A stretch of 64,000 nucleotides of DNA from Paenibacillus timonensis (GCF_009725205.1 NZ_WNZY01000001.1:420558-484557), one strand, 5' to 3'. Shown: positions 1 through 8,304, numbered from the stretch's first letter. Numbers and translations: made by a program. Notes: generated by a model not told the origin, from the sequence alone.

Positions 1-572
1 TGACCTGGGAGGAGTTATGGAATGCCTTTGAGGTAGCGCAAAAACAAGGCAAGATCGGTTACGTCGGCTCCAGCAATTTCGCCGGGCGTGATCTTGTAAA
101 GGCGCAATATGAAGCCAAAACCCGTGGGGCGCTGGGGCTGGTATCCGAGCAGCATAAATACAGTCTGCTTTGCCGCTTGCCGGAATTGGAGGTTCTGCCG
201 GCGGCCGAAGAGCTGGGAATCGGCGTTATTCCGTGGAGTCCGCTGGACGGCGGTATTCTCGGGGGCAATTTGAATCCGCAGCCTGGTTCGCGAACGGCCA
301 GACAGGTTGAACGGGTCGAAAAGCTGCGTCCCCAGTTGGAACGGTTCAGCAAACTATGCAACGAACTAGGCGAATCGGAGGCTACGGTGGCCTTGGCCTG
401 GACGCTAGCCCATCCTGCGGTGACGGCGCCGATTATCGGGCCGCGGACCTTGCAGCAATTCGAGGAGTCGCTGCGGGTTGTTGACGTTGAGCTGAACGAG
501 GAGACGCTGAAGGCGATTGACGAGATCTTCCCGGGTCCGGGCGGAGAAGCGCCTAAAGCCTATGCATGGTAA
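1..572 (+). CDS. Aldo/keto reductase, C-terminal part (5' truncated by window edge)
   Basis: Open reading frame from base 3 to the TAA at 570-572, 189 residues, with no start inside the window. It reads GKIGYVGSSNFAG, the conserved strand of YajO/YghZ-type aldo/keto reductases where Ser-Asn contact the nicotinamide. It continues with IPWSPLDGGILGG and ends with the NADPH phosphate-binding stretch APIIGPRTLQQFEESL. The family reduces carbonyls with NADPH in a TIM barrel; the catalytic Asp/Tyr/Lys/His region would lie mostly upstream of the window. The substrate cannot be told. The next gene begins 22 bases downstream with its own SD, so the two may share a transcript. Confidence 0.9.
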   Translation, partial: TWEELWNAFEVAQKQGKIGYVGSSNFAGRDLVKAQYEAKTRGALGLVSEQHKYSLLCRLPELEVLPAAEELGIGVIPWSPLDGGILGGNLNPQPGSRTARQVERVEKLRPQLERFSKLCNELGESEATVALAWTLAHPAVTAPIIGPRTLQQFEESLRVVDVELNEETLKAIDEIFPGPGGEAPKAYAW

Positions 573-594
573 TACGACGAAGGAGAATTTGGTG

Positions 595-1452
595 ATGATT
601 CGATACGAACGAGGCACGGAGCTGGAAATGGGGGCGATCTATCAGGCTTTTCTGCGTGGATTTGCCGATTACATCATCCAATTTAACCTGACCGAAGCGG
701 AGTTTGCGGAGCGGTTTTTCGGTCCGGAAGGCAACGCGCTGGAGCATTCCTTCGTGGCTCTCGACGGAGAAGAACCTGTAGGTGTTGTCCTAGGCGGCAA
801 CAAGGTTTATGAATCCGTCCAGACCCTTCGCTGCGGTGCGCTGGCCGTAAGCCCGGAATACCGGGGCAAGGGCGTAAGCGCGGGGCTGATGGATCTGCAC
901 CGAGAAGAAGCGGAGCGGGCTGGATGCAAGCAACTGTTCTTGGAAGTCATTGCCGGGAACGACCGGGCGATCGCTTTTTACCTGAAGAGAGGATACCGCC
1001 GCGTTTACGACGTCTCGTTCTACACGCTCCCCGATGCATCCCGATTGGAGGCCCCGCTTGGGGCTTCCGCGGGAGGATCGGTAGAGCGGATCGAGTTTGA
1101 GGCGTTTGCCGACATGGTGGATGCTTGGAAGTATTTTCACATTAACTGGCAGAACGACTTGGAATACCAGCAACTGAGTTCTTCCAACGCATATTATGGT
1201 TTCCGGGTGGACGGCGAATGGGTAGGGGGGCTCTCCATCAGTTCGAGCGGCAAGATCAGCCTGCTGATCGTTAGCCACCGGTATCGAGGGAAGGGCATTG
1301 CCACCCGGTTGCTAAACGCCGCCCGCGAGGAGCTGGGTTTTGTGAAATTCACCGCCTCCACTCCCGACAATGCGTTGCTAGAAGGATTCCTGGATCGGCA
1401 TGGATTCGTGCGCGATAAGATTCGCCTGCATGAGATGTACCTTCGCTTATAA
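595..1452 (+). CDS. GNAT-family N-acetyltransferase with two GNAT-like halves
   Basis: 285 residues. The ATG at 595 is chosen because AAGGAGAA lies about 9 bases before it; the frame stays open upstream but only through the preceding gene. The N-terminal half carries the acetyl-CoA loop in VSPEYRGKGVSAGLMDLH followed by the typical FYLKRGYRRVYD, a full GNAT fold. The C-terminal half has a second loop, SHRYRGKGIATRLLNAA, followed by FLDRHGFVRDKIRLHEMYL, so this is a tandem-GNAT protein. Such enzymes acetylate amines on small molecules, antibiotics or peptides; no substrate can be assigned. A strong promoter for lmrA begins right after the stop. Confidence 0.85.
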   Translation: MIRYERGTELEMGAIYQAFLRGFADYIIQFNLTEAEFAERFFGPEGNALEHSFVALDGEEPVGVVLGGNKVYESVQTLRCGALAVSPEYRGKGVSAGLMDLHREEAERAGCKQLFLEVIAGNDRAIAFYLKRGYRRVYDVSFYTLPDASRLEAPLGASAGGSVERIEFEAFADMVDAWKYFHINWQNDLEYQQLSSSNAYYGFRVDGEWVGGLSISSSGKISLLIVSHRYRGKGIATRLLNAAREELGFVKFTASTPDNALLEGFLDRHGFVRDKIRLHEMYLRL

Positions 1453-1478
1453 AAAATGAGCGTACCGGACCTGAAGTG

Positions 1479-1508
1479 TTGACACCAGACTTGGATATCG
1501 TTTATCAT
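1479..1508 (+). promoter_or_regulatory. Promoter of the TetR (lmrA-like) gene
   Basis: TTGACA at 1479-1484 and TATCAT at 1503-1508, spacer 18. The palindromic operator at 1513-1528 covers the expected transcription start, as expected for autorepression. Confidence 0.65.
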
Positions 1509-1512
1509 CATG

Positions 1513-1528
1513 TAGACCGATCGGTCTA
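1513..1528. promoter_or_regulatory. LmrA/YxaF-type operator 1 (perfect palindrome)
   Basis: TAGACCGATCGGTCTA is a perfect 16-bp palindrome just downstream of the -10. It fits the TAGANYGGTCTA core known for the B. subtilis LmrA/YxaF repressors. The gene that follows encodes an LmrA-like protein, so autoregulation is inferred. Confidence 0.8.
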
Positions 1529-1548
1529 ATCTATGCGGAAAGGTACCG

Positions 1549-2124
1549 GTGCGCATGTCCAATCAGAACCCAACCCGGCAGCTGCTGATCGAAACGACGG
1601 CAAAGCTGTTGCAGAACCAAGGCTATAACGCAACGGGCCTGAATCAAATCACCCAAATGAGCGGTGCGCCTAAAGGGTCATTGTATTACCATTTCCCTGA
1701 AGGCAAAGAGCAGCTTGCGTGTGAAGCCGTAAGTTATACGAAGAACGTAACGTTAGCGAGTCTTCGCTCGGTACTGGATGCGACATCGGATGCAGTCGGG
1801 GCCGTGCAAGCCTTGCTGACCCTCATTGCGGATAACTATGACCGCGAGGATGCGGAGCTGGGGGTGCCGATTGGCATCATCGCTCATGAGACCGCCCGCA
1901 GTAACGAGAATATACGTCAAGCCTGCTGCGGAGTATATAACGCCTGGATTGCCGAATTCGAGAAGAAGTTTACCGCCTCCGGCTTTAGCGCGGAAGAATC
2001 GGCCGACCTTGCGCTCCTCATCAACGGGATCGTGGAAGGCTCGATCATCATGTGTCTGACGCAGAAGAGCAGCCAGCCCCTGCGTACGGCAGCCCGACTG
2101 ATTCCGCGACTCTTTCCATCCTGA
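1549..2124 (+). CDS. lmrA: TetR-family repressor of multidrug efflux, LmrA-like
   Basis: 191 residues from a GTG at 1549, with GGAAAGG 5 bases before it; the ATG at 1555 is an in-frame alternative. Residues 8-60 form the TetR helix-turn-helix, with GYNATGLNQITQMSGAPKGS followed by the recognition segment LYYHFPEGKEQLACEAV. This is the signature of the LmrA/YxaF/QacR branch. The C-terminal part, with LLINGIVEGSIIMCLTQKSS, is the ligand-binding dimerisation domain. The family represses an adjacent MFS exporter until a drug is bound. Here the exporter follows on the same strand, and both genes carry a TAGA-N4-TCTA type operator. The resemblance to B. subtilis LmrA (188 aa) is recalled, not computed. 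Confidence 0.88.
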   Translation: MRMSNQNPTRQLLIETTAKLLQNQGYNATGLNQITQMSGAPKGSLYYHFPEGKEQLACEAVSYTKNVTLASLRSVLDATSDAVGAVQALLTLIADNYDREDAELGVPIGIIAHETARSNENIRQACCGVYNAWIAEFEKKFTASGFSAEESADLALLINGIVEGSIIMCLTQKSSQPLRTAARLIPRLFPS

Positions 2125-2195
2125 ACCTTTCGGTTCTAGGACCTTCGGGTGGAGGAGGAAGGAGTTTCACGGTGTTATATTTTAAATTTTATATA

Positions 2196-2207
2196 TAGAA
2201 TGGTCTA
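2196..2207. promoter_or_regulatory. LmrA/YxaF-type operator 2, before the MFS exporter
   Basis: TAGAATGGTCTA at 2196-2207, preceded by the A/T run TATATA at 2190-2195. This is close to the recalled B. subtilis box AWTATAtagaNYGgTCTA. It lies in the lmrA-lmrB gap about 105 bases before the exporter ATG, so the exporter probably has its own repressed promoter. Confidence 0.7.
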
Positions 2208-2312
2208 ATAGGAAAGCGAGTCAAACTCCAAGGCAAGCCTTGCCTTGTTCATATATAAACCTTACTAGAGACAAAAAGTCCAAAATAGGAAGATGTGGAG
2301 GTAACCCTACAA

Positions 2313-3824
2313 ATGAATACGTCAACGCTGACATCGGGTCAAGGATCCGGTGTGGAAGGGATCAGGCGTCTGCCGATTACGATTGCCCTGGTCATTGGGG
2401 CCTTTGTGTCCATTTTGAACGAAACTTTGCTGAACGTAGCCTACACCGACCTCATGCAGGAGCTGAAGGTGGGGGCTTCAACCATACAATGGCTTTCTAC
2501 TTCTTATATGTTAGTGATCGGGATTCTGGTGCCCATTACGGCGCTGTTGATCCAATGGTTTACGACTAGGCAGATGTTCCTGTCGGCGATGATCCTGTTC
2601 CTGATCGGAACCGTCGTCTGCGGGATCGCGCCTTCGTTTGCCGTGCTGCTGTTAGGGCGGATCATTCAGGCGATCGGGACGGGGCTGCTGCTCCCGGTGA
2701 TGATGAACACCATTCTGACGATCTATCCTCCTGAAAAAAGAGGCGCGGCCATGGGCACCATCGGCCTGGTCATCATGTTTGGTCCAGCGATCGGCCCTAC
2801 CTTGTCCGGTCTCATCTTGGACGCATTGGATTGGCGCTGGCTGTTTTATCTGGTCATCCCTTTAGCGGTGCTATCCATCGTCTACGGCGCGCTTTATTTG
2901 CGGAACGTCTCGGAACTGACGAAGCCGCGGGTGGATCTGCTGTCTATTCTGCTGTCGACGGTCGGCTTCGGCGGTATCGTGTATGGCTTCAGCCATGCAG
3001 GGGAAGGGGAAGGCTGGTCAAGTCCGGTCGTTTATGCCTGCTTGATTGTTGGATTTATCGCTTTGGTTTTATTCGTCTGGCGGCAATTGAAAGTCTCCGA
3101 GCCAACTCTGGACGTTCGCGTCTTTAAATACCCGATGTTCGCTTTATCGGCGGTGCTGCTGATGGTCATGATGATGACATTGTTCTCAACGCTGATCATC
3201 CTGCCGATGTACCTCCAAGGAGCACTGCTGTTGGCACCGTTCGCAGCCGGGCTCGTGCTGCTTCCCGGCGGGGTTATCAACGGCCTGATGTCGCCGGTAG
3301 CGGGCAGACTGTTTGATAAATTCGGCCCACGCGCGTTGATCGCGCCGGGACTTATCATCGTTATTGCCACGCTGTGGTTCATGCGCGGACTGACGACGGG
3401 CAGCTCGACCGGCGAGGTTATTACTCTGCATATCACGCTGCTGATCGGTATTTCGCTGGTCATGATGCCGGGGCAAACGACGGGGCTGAACCAGCTGCCG
3501 CGCAGTTTGTATCCGCATGGCACCGCGATCATGAACACGCTGCAGCAGGTGTCCGGCGCGATCGGCACCGCGCTGTTCATCAGCATTTTCTCGCACGGCC
3601 AGGAGCGTTACCTGAAAACAGCGGCCAATCCGCAGGATCCGGCGGAGCTTGGAAACGCGCTGGTGTCCGGGATGCAAAATGCCTTTACGATTTCCATGTA
3701 CGTCGGCGTGGTGGCGCTGTTGATCGGCTTGTTCCTGCGGCGTACCTACGCGCCGGATGAAGCGCAAGAAGCGGCGGCCGACCATCCGGAATTCAAGCCG
3801 GAGGTTCAACCGGAAGTGCGTTAA
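2313..3824 (+). CDS. lmrB: MFS drug:H+ antiporter, DHA2 (EmrB/QacA/LmrB) family
   Basis: 503 residues. The ATG at 2313 is preferred over an upstream in-frame GTG at 2295 because GGAGG at 2297-2301 is well placed for it. The hydrophobicity fits 14 membrane helices, the DHA2 layout. Visible motifs are LLGRIIQAIGTGLLLPVMM (motif C region), PPEKRGAAMGTIGLVIMFGPAIGPTLSG and the typical early segment NETLLNVAYTDLMQEL. The family exports cationic or lipophilic drugs in exchange for protons. It follows an LmrA-like repressor and the second LmrA operator, which matches the B. subtilis lmrAB arrangement (lincomycin and puromycin resistance). Actual substrates are not known. A terminator follows at 3860-3898. 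Confidence 0.88.
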   Translation: MNTSTLTSGQGSGVEGIRRLPITIALVIGAFVSILNETLLNVAYTDLMQELKVGASTIQWLSTSYMLVIGILVPITALLIQWFTTRQMFLSAMILFLIGTVVCGIAPSFAVLLLGRIIQAIGTGLLLPVMMNTILTIYPPEKRGAAMGTIGLVIMFGPAIGPTLSGLILDALDWRWLFYLVIPLAVLSIVYGALYLRNVSELTKPRVDLLSILLSTVGFGGIVYGFSHAGEGEGWSSPVVYACLIVGFIALVLFVWRQLKVSEPTLDVRVFKYPMFALSAVLLMVMMMTLFSTLIILPMYLQGALLLAPFAAGLVLLPGGVINGLMSPVAGRLFDKFGPRALIAPGLIIVIATLWFMRGLTTGSSTGEVITLHITLLIGISLVMMPGQTTGLNQLPRSLYPHGTAIMNTLQQVSGAIGTALFISIFSHGQERYLKTAANPQDPAELGNALVSGMQNAFTISMYVGVVALLIGLFLRRTYAPDEAQEAAADHPEFKPEVQPEVR

Positions 3825-3859
3825 TCCGTAAGGATGAACTGCATATCTTTCACAGTGCC

Positions 3860-3898
3860 AAAGGATCGAGGGGGGGATTCACCCTACTCGGTCCTTTT
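3860..3898 (+). terminator. Rho-independent terminator after lmrB
   Basis: AAAGGATCGAG pairs with CTCGGTCCTTTT across a loop containing a G run. T-rich sequence follows. Confidence 0.7.
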
Positions 3899-3937
3899 AT
3901 CTTTTTTATGGCAAAAGAGATTTTTAAGCATCCTATC

Positions 3938-4150
3938 TTACTTTTTTGAATTATACTTCCATTTGATAATCAAGTTTAGTATAAAGACCACAATTAATAA
4001 TGCTAATAATATATTTGTTGTGGTGAGGGTAATGCTTAATTCGTCAATATTATTAGATATTTCACTTATTCTAACCCCAGAATTCGAATCGAATCTTGTG
4101 ATGCTATTTGCTATATCCTTAAGATCTTGAATGATTTGAGAACTATCCAA
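3938..4150 (-). CDS. Small membrane-anchored protein, unknown function
   Basis: 70 residues from a TTG at 4150, which has AAGGAG 8 bases upstream on the minus strand; the in-frame GTG at 4156 is too close to that SD. Residues 1-45 are polar with heptad-like leucine and isoleucine spacing (IIQDLKDIANSI, ISEISNNIDELSITL), suggesting a short coiled coil. About residues 46-64 form one membrane helix (ILLALLIVVFILNLIIKW), and a Lys-rich end follows. The topology resembles small XhlA-like or immunity-type proteins, but I do not recognise a family. It lies in an AT-rich island, divergent from the secreted-protein gene, with a palindrome at 4212-4231 between them. Confidence 0.6.
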   Translation of the reverse strand: MDSSQIIQDLKDIANSITRFDSNSGVRISEISNNIDELSITLTTTNILLALLIVVFILNLIIKWKYNSKK

Positions 4151-4211
4151 AGCCACCGCTCCTTTCTATTAAAATAAACATTTGCTATATAAAATTATCA
4201 CAAAAGGGATA

Positions 4212-4231
4212 AAATAGCAATTTTGCTATTT
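4212..4231. promoter_or_regulatory. Palindrome between two divergent AT-rich genes
   Basis: AAATAGCAA, TT, TTGCTATTT: a 9-bp perfect inverted repeat in the 141-base gap between the divergent genes. Each arm offers a TTGCTA that could serve as a -35 in its direction. An operator shared by both genes is possible. Confidence 0.45.
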
Positions 4232-4275
4232 ACTAATCCATATTTTGGTAGTATTACTTACTGGTAAAAATATAC

Positions 4276-4920
4276 ATGGGAGGTATTAGCAATGAAGAAT
4301 TAGCTCTGTTTACACTGGTCTCTGTATTACTATTCACGTTTGCAGGAGGAGCTTCTGCTAAGGAAGAACAGATCCATACCGTAAAACTAAATGACATCAG
4401 CGTTGAATTACCTTATGATCCTAATTTGTACGATTTTGTTAGGAACGAAACTTCCACTGAAGTAACAGTAACAGTTATTGAGAGATCTTCTGGAAAAGTT
4501 GAGACAACAATAGGAGAGTTGAAAGATAACAATTATATTACTAGAGAAATTGCTCCAGCTGCTACTGACATCAAAACTATTTATCAGGACTATAACGATG
4601 GGTTTGCAATTGCGAGACTATACGCTGTTCTTTCAGTCTATAGTTCAGGTTCTTTTGGGCAAATTAATTCTGTGTTAGATACTTATTGGGCTAATGTAGG
4701 AGACGGCGTCTATACTATTGAAGATGCCCATGCAAATTCAGTTAGCGGTACGGGAAAATTCCCTACTAATAAGATCTCAGTGTCAGGTACCGCAGTAATT
4801 GATGTTGCTTTTGATCAAACAGGAGGTTTTGACCTAGCAGGTATAGGATATAGTTTAACTACTTCAAATCATTTCCGTAAGGCTATTCAAAAAGGTTACA
4901 CATACACTTACGGTAACTAA
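4276..4920 (+). CDS. Secreted protein of unknown function, apparently frameshifted at the start
   Basis: The open frame from ATG 4276 gives 214 residues, but that ATG sits inside an SD-like GGGAGG (4278-4283) and has no SD of its own. The natural start is ATG 4292, 8 bases after that SD, which reads ATG AAG AAT TAG and stops. Adding one base there (AAG AAA TTA) would restore MKKLALFTLVSVLLFTFAGG and then ASA, a textbook signal peptide with an Ala-Ser-Ala cleavage site. The mature part (about 190 residues) is rich in Ser, Thr and Tyr, looks beta-rich and has no cysteines. Phrases such as YSSGSFGQINSV and KFPTNKISVSGTAVIDV faintly recall secreted bacteriocin-like Bacillus proteins (geobacillin-26 type), from memory only. 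Low GC relative to neighbours suggests transfer. Confidence 0.6.
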   Translation: MGGISNEELALFTLVSVLLFTFAGGASAKEEQIHTVKLNDISVELPYDPNLYDFVRNETSTEVTVTVIERSSGKVETTIGELKDNNYITREIAPAATDIKTIYQDYNDGFAIARLYAVLSVYSSGSFGQINSVLDTYWANVGDGVYTIEDAHANSVSGTGKFPTNKISVSGTAVIDVAFDQTGGFDLAGIGYSLTTSNHFRKAIQKGYTYTYGN

Positions 4921-4950
4921 AAAAAAGAAATTTCATTAGCAAGTTTCCGG

Positions 4951-4980
4951 AGCAACTCGATCCTTATGGAGAGAGTTGCT
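4951..4980 (+). terminator. Possible terminator after the secreted-protein gene
   Basis: AGCAACTC pairs with GAGTTGCT over 14 bases (inner TCC/GGA), followed by a weak TTTAATT tail. Confidence 0.5.
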
Positions 4981-5115
4981 TTAATTATGGTTATGGATGT
5001 TTACTTATGACCAAATGTGAACATTCTGGAAAACTTGCGGATTTCGATTGAACATCGGGCGGTGAACAGGGATGATGGCATAGGAACAAGATCCATTCTG
5101 AACGGGAGTGAGTCG

Positions 5116-6153
5116 ATGATATCCACATCTTCCCGCATGATCGGCGTGTTGCTGGCGCAAGTCGGCACGCCGTCTGAGCCGACCGCCAAGGCGGTACGGC
5201 CCTTTTTGCGCCGTTTTCTATCCGATCGGCGCGTCATCGATTACCCGCCGTTGCTGTGGCAGCCGCTGCTGCGCGGCGTGATCCTGGCCGTCCGCCCGAA
5301 GCGCTCGGCCAGATTGTACGCTAGCATTTGGGGGGACGAAGGGTCGCCCTTGCTTTCGATCTCGCGCCTCCAGCAAGCCGGCCTGCAGCAGCGGCTCGGC
5401 GACCGTTATAAGGTCGAGCTGGGCTTCGCCTACAGCGAACCGGACATCGCCCAGGCGATGAGCCGCCTGGAAGCGGCGGGGGTGGACCGCATCCTCGTCC
5501 TGCCGCTGTACCCGCAGTACTCGTCAACGACCACCGCCGCTATCTATGATGCGGGTTGCTTCGCTGCCCTCGGCAAGGATCGGCGCACGGGGCCCTCCGC
5601 GAAGCGGTTCGTACCGGAGCTGCGCCTGGCGGGTGCGTTCTTCGACCATCCCGGCTACATTCGCGCAATGCAAATGCATCTAACGTCGCTGCTGCAGCGC
5701 CTTCCCCAACCGCCGGACCGGTTCCTGCTCAGCTTTCACGGCATTCCGCAGCGTTATGCGAATGGCGGCGACCCGTACCCGGAGCAGTGCCGGGAAACCG
5801 CGCGCCTTTTGGCGGAGGCCATGGGCTGGACGTCGGAGCAATGGGACCTTGCGTACCAATCGCGGTTTGGTCCGGAAACCTGGCTGGGCCCCTCCACGGG
5901 AGAACAACTGCAGCGTTTGGCCGACAGCGGGGCGAAACGCCCGCTGGTCTACGCGCCCGGGTTTGTGACCGACTGTCTGGAGACGCTGCATGAACTGGGG
6001 GTCGAAGCGAGGGAGGACTTCGCTGCCCGAACCGAAGGCGCTACGGGTGGCGACGGTTTAACGGTCGCCCCTTGCCTGAACGATCAGCAGGAATGGCTGG
6101 ATCTCCTAGCGGAGGTTGTGCGCAATAACGCGAAGGGTTGGACGGACACCTGA
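5116..6153 (+). CDS. hemH: Ferrochelatase
   Basis: 345 residues from ATG 5116, with GGGAGTGAG just upstream; an in-frame upstream ATG at 5017 has no SD and would add an unrelated extension. It inserts Fe2+ into a porphyrin at the end of haem synthesis. The N-terminal GVLLAQVGTPSEPTAKAVRP opens the first domain. The metal-site histidine lies in LLSFHGIPQRY and the late motif in YQSRFGPETWLGPSTG. The length and these motifs resemble the longer, proteobacterial-type enzymes more than the roughly 310-residue Bacillus CpfC. Whether it uses protoporphyrin or coproporphyrin cannot be read from sequence. The gene stands alone. Its haem product would serve catalase and cytochrome bd encoded further along. 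Confidence 0.92.
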   Translation: MISTSSRMIGVLLAQVGTPSEPTAKAVRPFLRRFLSDRRVIDYPPLLWQPLLRGVILAVRPKRSARLYASIWGDEGSPLLSISRLQQAGLQQRLGDRYKVELGFAYSEPDIAQAMSRLEAAGVDRILVLPLYPQYSSTTTAAIYDAGCFAALGKDRRTGPSAKRFVPELRLAGAFFDHPGYIRAMQMHLTSLLQRLPQPPDRFLLSFHGIPQRYANGGDPYPEQCRETARLLAEAMGWTSEQWDLAYQSRFGPETWLGPSTGEQLQRLADSGAKRPLVYAPGFVTDCLETLHELGVEAREDFAARTEGATGGDGLTVAPCLNDQQEWLDLLAEVVRNNAKGWTDT

Positions 6154-6251
6154 GCAAGTCGGAAACAGTAGGCATTTAAAGGGAAGACATGCGAACGGAA
6201 TGGCTATACTGTCAACAAGAGAGTACATAAGGAAAAGGGGTATCTGTTTTT

Positions 6252-7541
6252 ATGGAACGTTTTTTTAAACTAAAAGAACACGGAACAACCATCAGAACCG
6301 AGCTGCTCGCCGGGTTAACCACCTTTTTGGCGATGGCTTACATCCTGGTGGTCAACCCCGCGGTGCTTAGCGCCGCGGGTGTTCCGTTTGATCAAGTTTT
6401 CATGGCGACGGTCATTGCTGCCGTAACAGGCACGCTGTTTATGGCGCTGTTCGCCGGTCATCCGATCGCCATTGCGCCCGGCATGGGGTTAAACGCCTAT
6501 TTTACCAGCGTAGTGGCCAGCACTGGTTTGTCTTATCAGACCGTGCTCGGCACGGTGTTTTTTGCCGGCGTGCTGTTTCTGCTGTTGAGCTTGACCCGGT
6601 TGCGGGAAGCGTTAATTCGCGCGATTCCCGATTCGTTAAAGTTCGGGATTACCGCGGGAATCGGGTTATTCATAGCTTTTCTAGGCCTAAAAATGTCCGG
6701 TATCGTTGTGGCCAATCCAGACAATCTGGTCACTTTCGGCGATTTGCACCGTTCGGTGACCTTACTGACCTTGTTTGGTGTATTTGTCACGCTTGTCCTA
6801 ATGGCCCGCCGCATTCCCGGCGCGTTGTTCATCGGTATGGCGCTGACCGCGGTGCTCGGCTATTTCACCGGCCAGCTGAAATTGGACGGCTTTGTCTCTG
6901 TACCTCCGGCCCCAGTGTTCTTCGACCTGGATTTGTCCGGCGTCTTTAGCCAAGGGTTATATACGACCGTATTCGCGTTTTTGCTCGTGACGTTGTTCGA
7001 TACGACCGGCACGCTGATCGGCGTCACCGAGCAAACCGGCGCAATGAAGAACGGAGAGCTTCCGCGGGCCAAGGCCGCGCTGCTTGCGGATGCGACGGCA
7101 ACCACCGTCGGCTCGATGTTCGGCACCAGCCCGACGACCGCCTTCATTGAATCGACGACCGGCGTGGCTGCAGGCGGCCGCACAGGGCTGACGTCGCTCG
7201 TCGTAGCGGTTTTGTTTCTGTTGTCGATGTTCATCTCGCCGCTGGTCGGAGCGATCTCGGGTTTGCCGGCCATCACCGCCCCCGCGCTGATCATCGTCGG
7301 ATGTTTCATGATGGAAGGGCTGGCCCGGATTCAATGGAAATCGTTCGACGAGGCGTTTCCGGCCTTTGCCATTCTCTTGATGATGCCGCTCACCGCGAGC
7401 ATCGCCACCGGCATCGCCGTCGGGTTCATTACGTATCCCGTGATGAAGCTGGTCAGCGGAAAAGGCCGGGAAGTTCATCCGCTGCTTTACGTATTTGGCG
7501 TGATCTTCGTGATCCAGCTGGCTTTTTTCCCGGCGCACTAA
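6252..7541 (+). CDS. NCS2/AzgA-family purine permease (PbuG/PbuO-like)
   Basis: 429 residues, polytopic, starting at ATG 6252 after AAAAGGGG. The motif IAIAPGMGLNAYFTSVV in the third helix and DTTGTLIGVTEQTGAM in the middle are hallmarks of the AzgA/PbuG subgroup of NCS2 transporters. GTSPTTAFIESTTGVAAGGRTGLTS completes the substrate-binding region. These proteins import adenine, hypoxanthine or guanine with protons. The roughly 100-base leader was checked for a purine riboswitch and none could be made out, unlike B. subtilis pbuG. It is monocistronic as far as can be seen. Confidence 0.88.
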   Translation: MERFFKLKEHGTTIRTELLAGLTTFLAMAYILVVNPAVLSAAGVPFDQVFMATVIAAVTGTLFMALFAGHPIAIAPGMGLNAYFTSVVASTGLSYQTVLGTVFFAGVLFLLLSLTRLREALIRAIPDSLKFGITAGIGLFIAFLGLKMSGIVVANPDNLVTFGDLHRSVTLLTLFGVFVTLVLMARRIPGALFIGMALTAVLGYFTGQLKLDGFVSVPPAPVFFDLDLSGVFSQGLYTTVFAFLLVTLFDTTGTLIGVTEQTGAMKNGELPRAKAALLADATATTVGSMFGTSPTTAFIESTTGVAAGGRTGLTSLVVAVLFLLSMFISPLVGAISGLPAITAPALIIVGCFMMEGLARIQWKSFDEAFPAFAILLMMPLTASIATGIAVGFITYPVMKLVSGKGREVHPLLYVFGVIFVIQLAFFPAH

Positions 7542-7690
7542 GGAAATGAAGAAGATTTTGTTACCCGTTTTAACCTGGGTGAGACCCTTTTTTCGGCGGG
7601 CCGTCATATAATGAACGTGTAAGCCATACAATGGATATCCTGAGGCGATTCGATCGCCTGATGTGCTGAACATGGAAAGGCGGACCTGAG

Positions 7691-8242
7691 ATGAAAAACT
7701 GGTTTGCAGCGCTGCTTCCATTAGCGCTGGTTGTGATGTTGCCTGCGTTCGACGCCAAGGCACCGGCATCGGCAGGATTCCTTGCTGGAGCGGGGAACCA
7801 AACGGCAGCTGTCGGGACGGCGGAGATCCGGGTCCCGGAGACGATCACGGTCTATTTGAGCGCAGTCGATCTTGGAACCGACGGTGGAACGCTGACCGGA
7901 GATCCGATCTTGTGGTATCAGGGGGAAGAAGCGTCGGCCATCTTCGCTGAACGCGAACCGGATGCCGGGATCGATGGACCGCCGGACGGCTATTATATCG
8001 TGAATGACACCGAGGAAACGATCGCGTACCCCGTTTCTCCGAATGCCGAGGTTCGGCTGCAGATTTATGACCGCACCGGTCAACCGGAGGATATCGAGAT
8101 CGTGGGGGATGAAGCGGTATCCTTGCAGAAATTCAGCGAGTTGTTCCGGAATACGGATCTGCTCGACCTTAGCCAATTCCCTTATCATCTGACTCTTAAG
8201 GACGGCCAAGTCGTGCGGATCGTGCAGCAATACGTTCCTTAA
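7691..8242 (+). CDS. Secreted protein of unknown function
   Basis: 183 residues from ATG 7691, with a weak G-rich SD (GGCGGACCTGAG). Residues 1-29 form a signal peptide (Lys-Asn start, hydrophobic LLPLALVVMLPAF, then an Ala-rich region), and there is no lipobox. The mature protein is acidic and reads like a small beta domain, with GYYIVNDTEETIAYPV and VRLQIYDRTGQPEDIEIVGDE, ending LTLKDGQVVRIVQQYVP. The last segment is typical of surface-exposed Paenibacillus lipoprotein-like modules, but I do not recognise a named family. It is flanked by a 150-base leader and a strong terminator, so it is probably transcribed alone. Confidence 0.75.
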   Translation: MKNWFAALLPLALVVMLPAFDAKAPASAGFLAGAGNQTAAVGTAEIRVPETITVYLSAVDLGTDGGTLTGDPILWYQGEEASAIFAEREPDAGIDGPPDGYYIVNDTEETIAYPVSPNAEVRLQIYDRTGQPEDIEIVGDEAVSLQKFSELFRNTDLLDLSQFPYHLTLKDGQVVRIVQQYVP

Positions 8243-8275
8243 CGCGAAACTTCCCTCGCCAAAATTAAGAAGCCC

Positions 8276-8304
8276 AAAGCCGGAGATCGATTCCGGCTTT
8301 TTTT
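8276..8304 (+). terminator. Rho-independent terminator
   Basis: AAAGCCGGA, 7-base loop, TCCGGCTTT, then further T residues to 8304. It ends the secreted-protein gene. Confidence 0.88.

Noticed and set aside
6154..6251. Purine riboswitch before the NCS2 permease
   Set aside because: No purine-aptamer core or paired loops could be drawn in the 98-base leader.
6957..7769. 270-codon minus-strand ORF over the purine permease
   Set aside because: Arg/Gly/Gln-rich shadow with no SD that would also cover the start of the next real gene.
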